A DNA stretch of 31,818 nt from Nitrospirota bacterium (GTDB lineage: Bacteria; Nitrospirota; CAKKRA01; 9FT-COMBO-42-15), in NCBI GenBank assembly GCA_023248415.1, contig JAHFEP010000004.1, positions 1 through 31,818 on the forward strand, read 5' to 3'. A program made the position numbers and the translations under genes. The notes under the pieces are model-generated. The model did not search any database. It was not told the DNA's origin and saw nothing but the letters and a program-made list of their open reading frames with translations. Shown here one piece after another: positions 28,948 to 31,818 of this stretch (positions are counted from its first letter, which is position 1; every line of letters starts with the position of its first letter).

Positions 28948-30444
28948 CTATTTATAGTTTAAGAAAAGTTCACTTAGCAGCCTCACTCCAACCCCTGCTG
29001 CACCTTTTGGCTTGTACGGCCTTCCCTTTTCCTCCCATGCAGTTCCAGCAATATCAAGATGAACCCATGGACAGCCTTCAATAAATCTGCTTAAAAAATA
29101 ACCGCCGGTAATTGTTCCTGCTGGTCTGCCGCCGACATTCTTTAAATCAGCAATATCACTTTTAATAAGCTCTCCGTATTCATCCCATAATGGAAGCTCC
29201 CAGACCCTTTCATAAGAAAGCTCGCCTGCTCTTCTAACCTTTTCCTTCAACTTATCATCTGTGCCCATCATGCCGATTGCGTCATTTCCAAGCGCAATTA
29301 CACAGGCGCCTGTTAGTGTCGCTAAATCAATCACTGCATCGGGCTTATATTTTTTAGAGTAGCTTAAGGCATCACCCAATATCATTCTGCCCTCTGCATC
29401 AGTGGAGATAATCTCAACTGTCTTTCCATCCATCATCCTTACAACATCACCGGGTTTCTGTGCTGTGCCTGACGGCAGATTCTCTGATGCAGGTATCAAA
29501 CCGATGATACGCAATGGGATTTTTAACTGTGCTGCTGCCATCATTGCACCCATTACAGCAGCACCGCCGGACATATCGTATTTCATCTTCTCCATATTCT
29601 CGCTCGGCTTTATAGATATGCCGCCACTGTCAAAGGTAATTGCCTTGCCAACAATGACTATGGTGTCAATGCCCTTTTTATTTTTGTTATGTTCAAGTAT
29701 AATAAATCTGGGAGGCTCCTTGCTGCCTTTTGATACACCAATCAGGCCGCCCATCTTTAATTTTCTTATTTCCTTTTCATCAAGAGCCTTGCAAGAGAGC
29801 CCGAACCTTTTTGCCATCCTCCTTGCCTCATCAGCAAGCATAATTGGCGTTTTATCATTAGACGGCCTGTTTACAAGGTCGCGGGTAAAGTTAGCTGACT
29901 CTGCCAATATTGTTCCTATTTCAACACCTTTTTTTATATCTTTTTCAGCTGTTTTTTTCTCTAATACGATAACAGCCTCATTAATCTTTTTACCATTCTT
30001 CTTCTCTGTTTTATATTCATCAAATTGATAGAGGCCTAAGATGAGACCCTCAGCAACAGCCTGTCCCTTCCTCCTCGCTCCATCTGCTTGCGGGAGAGGG
30101 GTGGGGGAGGGAAGAGACAAGGCAAAACTCTTTATCCCCTTAGCCCTCATCTCCTGTCCTGCCTTAGCAGCTCCCTGCCGCAATTTATCTATTGTAAATT
30201 TTTCCTTCTCGCCAAGACCTAAAAGCAATATTCTCTTTGCAGGCAATTTAGCAGGTGCAATGAGAAACAGCGCCTCATCAGCTTTTCCTTTAAAGTTACC
30301 TTTTTTTATTAGATTTGAAATCAGGCCATCTATTGCCTTATCAAGTCCTTTGTATCTATCAACACCCTCTTTTTCAAAAAGGCCGATTGCAATGGCGTCT
30401 GTCTTTATACCTTCAATCCTTCCTGTCTTAAACACAATCTTCAT
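28948..30444 (-). CDS. pepA: Leucyl aminopeptidase (M17, PepA), with low-complexity insertion
   Basis: A two-metal cytosolic aminopeptidase removing N-terminal residues from peptides. Ligands are K267, D272 (AITFDSGGISIKP), D290, D349 and E351 (STDAEGRM); catalytic K279 and R353 are present, each three positions below E. coli numbering. Length 498 aa is normal. In the N-terminal domain residues about 112-126 (PSPTPLPQADGARRK) look foreign to the family and are encoded by a C-rich stretch resembling a dispersed repeat. GGAGG precedes the ATG. It is first gene of the minus run pepA, coiled-coil protein, maf. Confidence 0.97.
   Translation of the reverse strand: MKIVFKTGRIEGIKTDAIAIGLFEKEGVDRYKGLDKAIDGLISNLIKKGNFKGKADEALFLIAPAKLPAKRILLLGLGEKEKFTIDKLRQGAAKAGQEMRAKGIKSFALSLPSPTPLPQADGARRKGQAVAEGLILGLYQFDEYKTEKKNGKKINEAVIVLEKKTAEKDIKKGVEIGTILAESANFTRDLVNRPSNDKTPIMLADEARRMAKRFGLSCKALDEKEIRKLKMGGLIGVSKGSKEPPRFIILEHNKNKKGIDTIVIVGKAITFDSGGISIKPSENMEKMKYDMSGGAAVMGAMMAAAQLKIPLRIIGLIPASENLPSGTAQKPGDVVRMMDGKTVEIISTDAEGRMILGDALSYSKKYKPDAVIDLATLTGACVIALGNDAIGMMGTDDKLKEKVRRAGELSYERVWELPLWDEYGELIKSDIADLKNVGGRPAGTITGGYFLSRFIEGCPWVHLDIAGTAWEEKGRPYKPKGAAGVGVRLLSELFLNYK
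30066..30111. repeat. Probable repeat-derived segment inside pepA
   Basis: The minus-strand text CCCTCCCCCACCCCTCTCCC, followed by GCAAGCAGATGGAGCGAGGAGG, has a base composition unlike the surrounding purine-rich coding strand and encodes the Pro-rich insertion. It resembles C-rich dispersed repeats; no second copy is in the window. Confidence 0.45.
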
Positions 30445-30463
30445 TTATGCCTCCAACTTTTTA

Positions 30464-30712
30464 TCAATCCGTTGTCTCTTTAACAGCCGCTTCTTCATTA
30501 ATAATATACTTCACGCTTACCTTTAAATCCTTTCTTAAAGAATGATACACAGAGCAGTACTTCTCCTGTGAAAGGCTGACAGCCCTTTCAACCTGCTTTG
30601 GAGTTATGTTTTCTCCTGATATATGCAGTATCATCTCAATAGCCTTAAAATACTGGGGCGGCTCAGAGATTCTTCTAATTCTTTTCTTTCTTTTTCCAAA
30701 GCAACCTCCGTT
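30464..30712 (-). pseudogene. OsmC-family remnant (C-terminal half only)
   Basis: An open stretch of 82 codons runs from the yjbQ stop to TGA 30464, without a usable start codon near its beginning. From residue 17 it reads EPPQYFKAIEMILHISGENI, then VERAVSLSQEKYCSVYHSLR, which matches the C-terminal half of OsmC/YhfA-type proteins including the second redox cysteine in EKYCSV. The N-terminal half is absent; residues 1-16 are basic and unlike OsmC. A GGAGG and TTG exist here but lead into another frame that stops early. It is probably an internal-deletion pseudogene, though an assembly error is possible. Confidence 0.7.
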
Positions 30713-31129
30713 TTACTCCCCAATAATCTTTACTAAAACCCTTTTTCTCCGTCTGCCGTCAAACTCACCGTAAAAAATCTGCTCCCATTGCCCGAAGTCT
30801 AATTTCCCGTTTGTAACAGCGGCAACTACCTCTCTGCCCATAATCTGCCTTTTTAAATGGGCATCTGCATTATCCTCGCCGACATTATGGCGGTACTGGG
30901 AAACAGGCTCATGGGGCGCAAGCTTCTCAAGCCATTTATCAAAGTCATAATGCAGCCCTGATTCATCATCATTAATAAAAACAGACGCTGTTATATGCAT
31001 GGCATTTACAAGAACAAGCCCTTCTCTGACGCCGCTCTCCTTCAGGCACTCCTCAACATGAGGTGTGATATTAATAAATGCCCTTCTGTTCGGCGTTTCA
31101 AACCACAGCTCTTTGCGGTAACTTTTCAT
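30713..31129 (-). CDS. YjbQ family protein (UPF0047)
   Basis: A 138-aa beta-rich enzyme-like protein of the YjbQ family, some members of which show low thiamine-phosphate synthase activity in vitro; the physiological role is unclear. Signatures are GLVLVNAMHITASVFINDDE, LHYDFDKWLEKLAP, NADAHLKRQIMGREV and GQWEQIFYGEFDGRRRKRVLVKI. Histidines H45 and H98-region residues form the conserved pocket. The ATG lies only eight bases downstream of a good -10 box and has no ribosome site, so the mRNA may be nearly leaderless. Its stop directly abuts the OsmC remnant. Confidence 0.93.
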   Translation of the reverse strand: MKSYRKELWFETPNRRAFINITPHVEECLKESGVREGLVLVNAMHITASVFINDDESGLHYDFDKWLEKLAPHEPVSQYRHNVGEDNADAHLKRQIMGREVVAAVTNGKLDFGQWEQIFYGEFDGRRRKRVLVKIIGE

Positions 31130-31137
31130 TATACTGC

Positions 31138-31166
31138 ATTTTAATAGATTGCATATACATAGTCAA
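31138..31166 (-). promoter_or_regulatory. Sigma70-type promoter of yjbQ
   Basis: On the minus strand TTGACT (31161-31166), 17-base spacer, TAAAAT (31138-31143). The predicted start site falls within a few bases of the yjbQ ATG at 31129. Confidence 0.7.
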
Positions 31167-31211
31167 GGCAACGAATTGACTCACATTAAATGTTACCCAA
31201 AATAAAGTTGG

Positions 31212-31818
31212 TTATTTAATAGGAATATCTAATGCTCTTCTGGCTAATGCTATCCCTGCCAATGCAATAATCAGCATTATCATGAATGACAGCCCTTCGC
31301 CTTTTGCCCTTGGCCCTTTGCCATTAATATCCTTTACAAACCCACATCCACCGCCACTGCCACCTCCAGAGTCGCTGCTGCTGCCTGAACCACTACTGCC
31401 TGATGATGGTGGTGGAGTATTGCCGCCACCGCCAGAATCGCCGCCACCTGTCCCCCCAGTTCCTACATTTGCAATATCAGCGCCCATATCCACGCCGGCC
31501 TTGCCAGTGCCCTTGGATGGAGAATTATTTGCCAATGTAAAATCATTTAATTGAGTTAGTGTGTTAGAACTGTTTTGGAATAATGGATTAGATGCAAGAG
31601 AATGGGTATCAGGATGTAGGCTGCCAATGATATCAGTAGTTGCCTGCCACGACGCAAGAGAAGAGTAGGTTAGTGTGCCACTCCACAGATGGGTTGTAAC
31701 TCGAAAAGAATAACTACCAAATTGATTATAATCAGATTCAGCTATAGAATAGTTGCTATAGCCAAAAGTTAGTTGTCCGTTGGGAATCCCTTGGATAATA
31801 TTATTATAAACTCTGAAA
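31212..31818 (-). CDS. C-terminal end of a large secreted surface protein with a sorting-type tail (5' part off window)
   Basis: The frame is open from the window edge to the stop at 31212, about 202 residues. The first 100 are aromatic, Ser/Thr/Asn-rich beta-type sequence ending SLHPDTHSLASNP, FTLANNSPSKGTGKAGVD and MGADIANVG, wording typical of the last coil of right-handed beta-helix (pectate-lyase-like) proteins. Then comes a Gly/Ser/Pro linker of about 45 residues, a GGGCGFVKDINGKG cysteine motif, a hydrophobic helix (LSFMIMLIIALAGIALA) and a basic end (RRALDIPIK). This three-part ending resembles CTERM-type sorting signals that are cut and anchored at the outer surface. The KGPRAKGEG part is encoded by 7-bp repeat units. 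Confidence 0.8.
   Translation of the reverse strand, partial: FRVYNNIIQGIPNGQLTFGYSNYSIAESDYNQFGSYSFRVTTHLWSGTLTYSSLASWQATTDIIGSLHPDTHSLASNPLFQNSSNTLTQLNDFTLANNSPSKGTGKAGVDMGADIANVGTGGTGGGDSGGGGNTPPPSSGSSGSGSSSDSGGGSGGGCGFVKDINGKGPRAKGEGLSFMIMLIIALAGIALARRALDIPIK
31293..31320. repeat. 7-bp repeat inside the surface protein tail
   Basis: Plus-strand units CCCTTCG, CCTTTTG, CCCTTGG, CCCTTTG; on the coding strand these are GGCAAAG-like, the same type as the prfA-murA array. They encode the GKGPRAKGEG spacer between the cysteine motif and the membrane helix. Confidence 0.82.

Noticed and set aside
29402..30028. Long plus-strand open frame (208 codons) opposite pepA
   Set aside because: The minus frame has every PepA active-site residue; the plus frame has no recognisable motif.
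31282..31554. Proline-rich plus-strand open frame of 90 codons
   Set aside because: It is the complement of the Gly/Ser linker of the minus-strand surface protein, with no ribosome site.

Overview
The window reads as chromosomal core-genome DNA from an uncultured Gram-negative bacterium. Coding strands are purine-rich and base composition is moderately AT-rich. Gene content and order (rpmE-DUF1385-prfA-murA-his operon; rpsU-yqeY-nif3-dnaG-rpoD-tRNA-zinc ribbon protein-RNase HI-rnpB; C-terminal sorting-like surface protein; FTR-type redox proteins) would fit a Nitrospirota or former-Deltaproteobacteria lineage. That placement is inference from layout only. I see no phage, transposase, plasmid or CRISPR signature.

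Layout. (1) 1-2071, minus strand: a secreted small protein, a UspA-type stress protein and an acetolactate synthase-like TPP enzyme (cut by the window start) in one apparent operon. It is driven by a consensus promoter divergent from that of a hybrid histidine kinase (2341-4407, plus). (2) 4498-8797: secG, rho, rpmE, DUF1385, a terminator, and prfA. (3) 8950-19721: murA runs into a nearly complete histidine operon (hisG short form, hisD, hisC, hisB, hisH, hisA, hisF, hisIE). Three coupled genes sit between hisF and hisIE: two half-rubrerythrin proteins and a glutaredoxin/FTR/DUF3422-like membrane fusion. A HIT-family gene closes the run. (4) 19741-25430: a macromolecular-synthesis operon (rpsU, yqeY, nif3-like, dnaG, rpoD) behind a perfect-consensus sigma70 promoter, followed by a CAT-anticodon tRNA. 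(5) 25464-27288: zinc-ribbon coiled-coil protein, RNase HI-like protein, and an unusually long RNase P RNA. (6) 27307-31818, minus strand: maf, a coiled-coil membrane protein, pepA, an OsmC remnant, yjbQ, and the tail of a large surface protein.

The strongest unexplained structure is repetitive rather than coding. Seven-base-pair degenerate tandem repeats occur at many loci: a 17-unit phase-perfect array replaces the usual prfA-murA spacer, an inverted pair forms a hairpin between hisB and hisH, and shorter arrays lie inside the reading frames of hisG, hisF, the RNase HI gene and the surface protein tail, where they add peptide. The RNase P RNA carries two near-identical copies (about 88-90 nt) of a three-hairpin module, one in the P3 position and one in the P12 position, which explains its roughly 576-nt length. 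Small palindromic elements of at least three families lie in the other intergenic gaps.

The best candidate for a new protein system is the cassette at 16308-18717. It pairs a split rubrerythrin with a glutaredoxin plus ferredoxin-thioredoxin-reductase-like domain tethered to a DUF3422-like membrane domain, all translationally coupled within the histidine operon. All functional statements rest on motifs read by eye; no database search was run.
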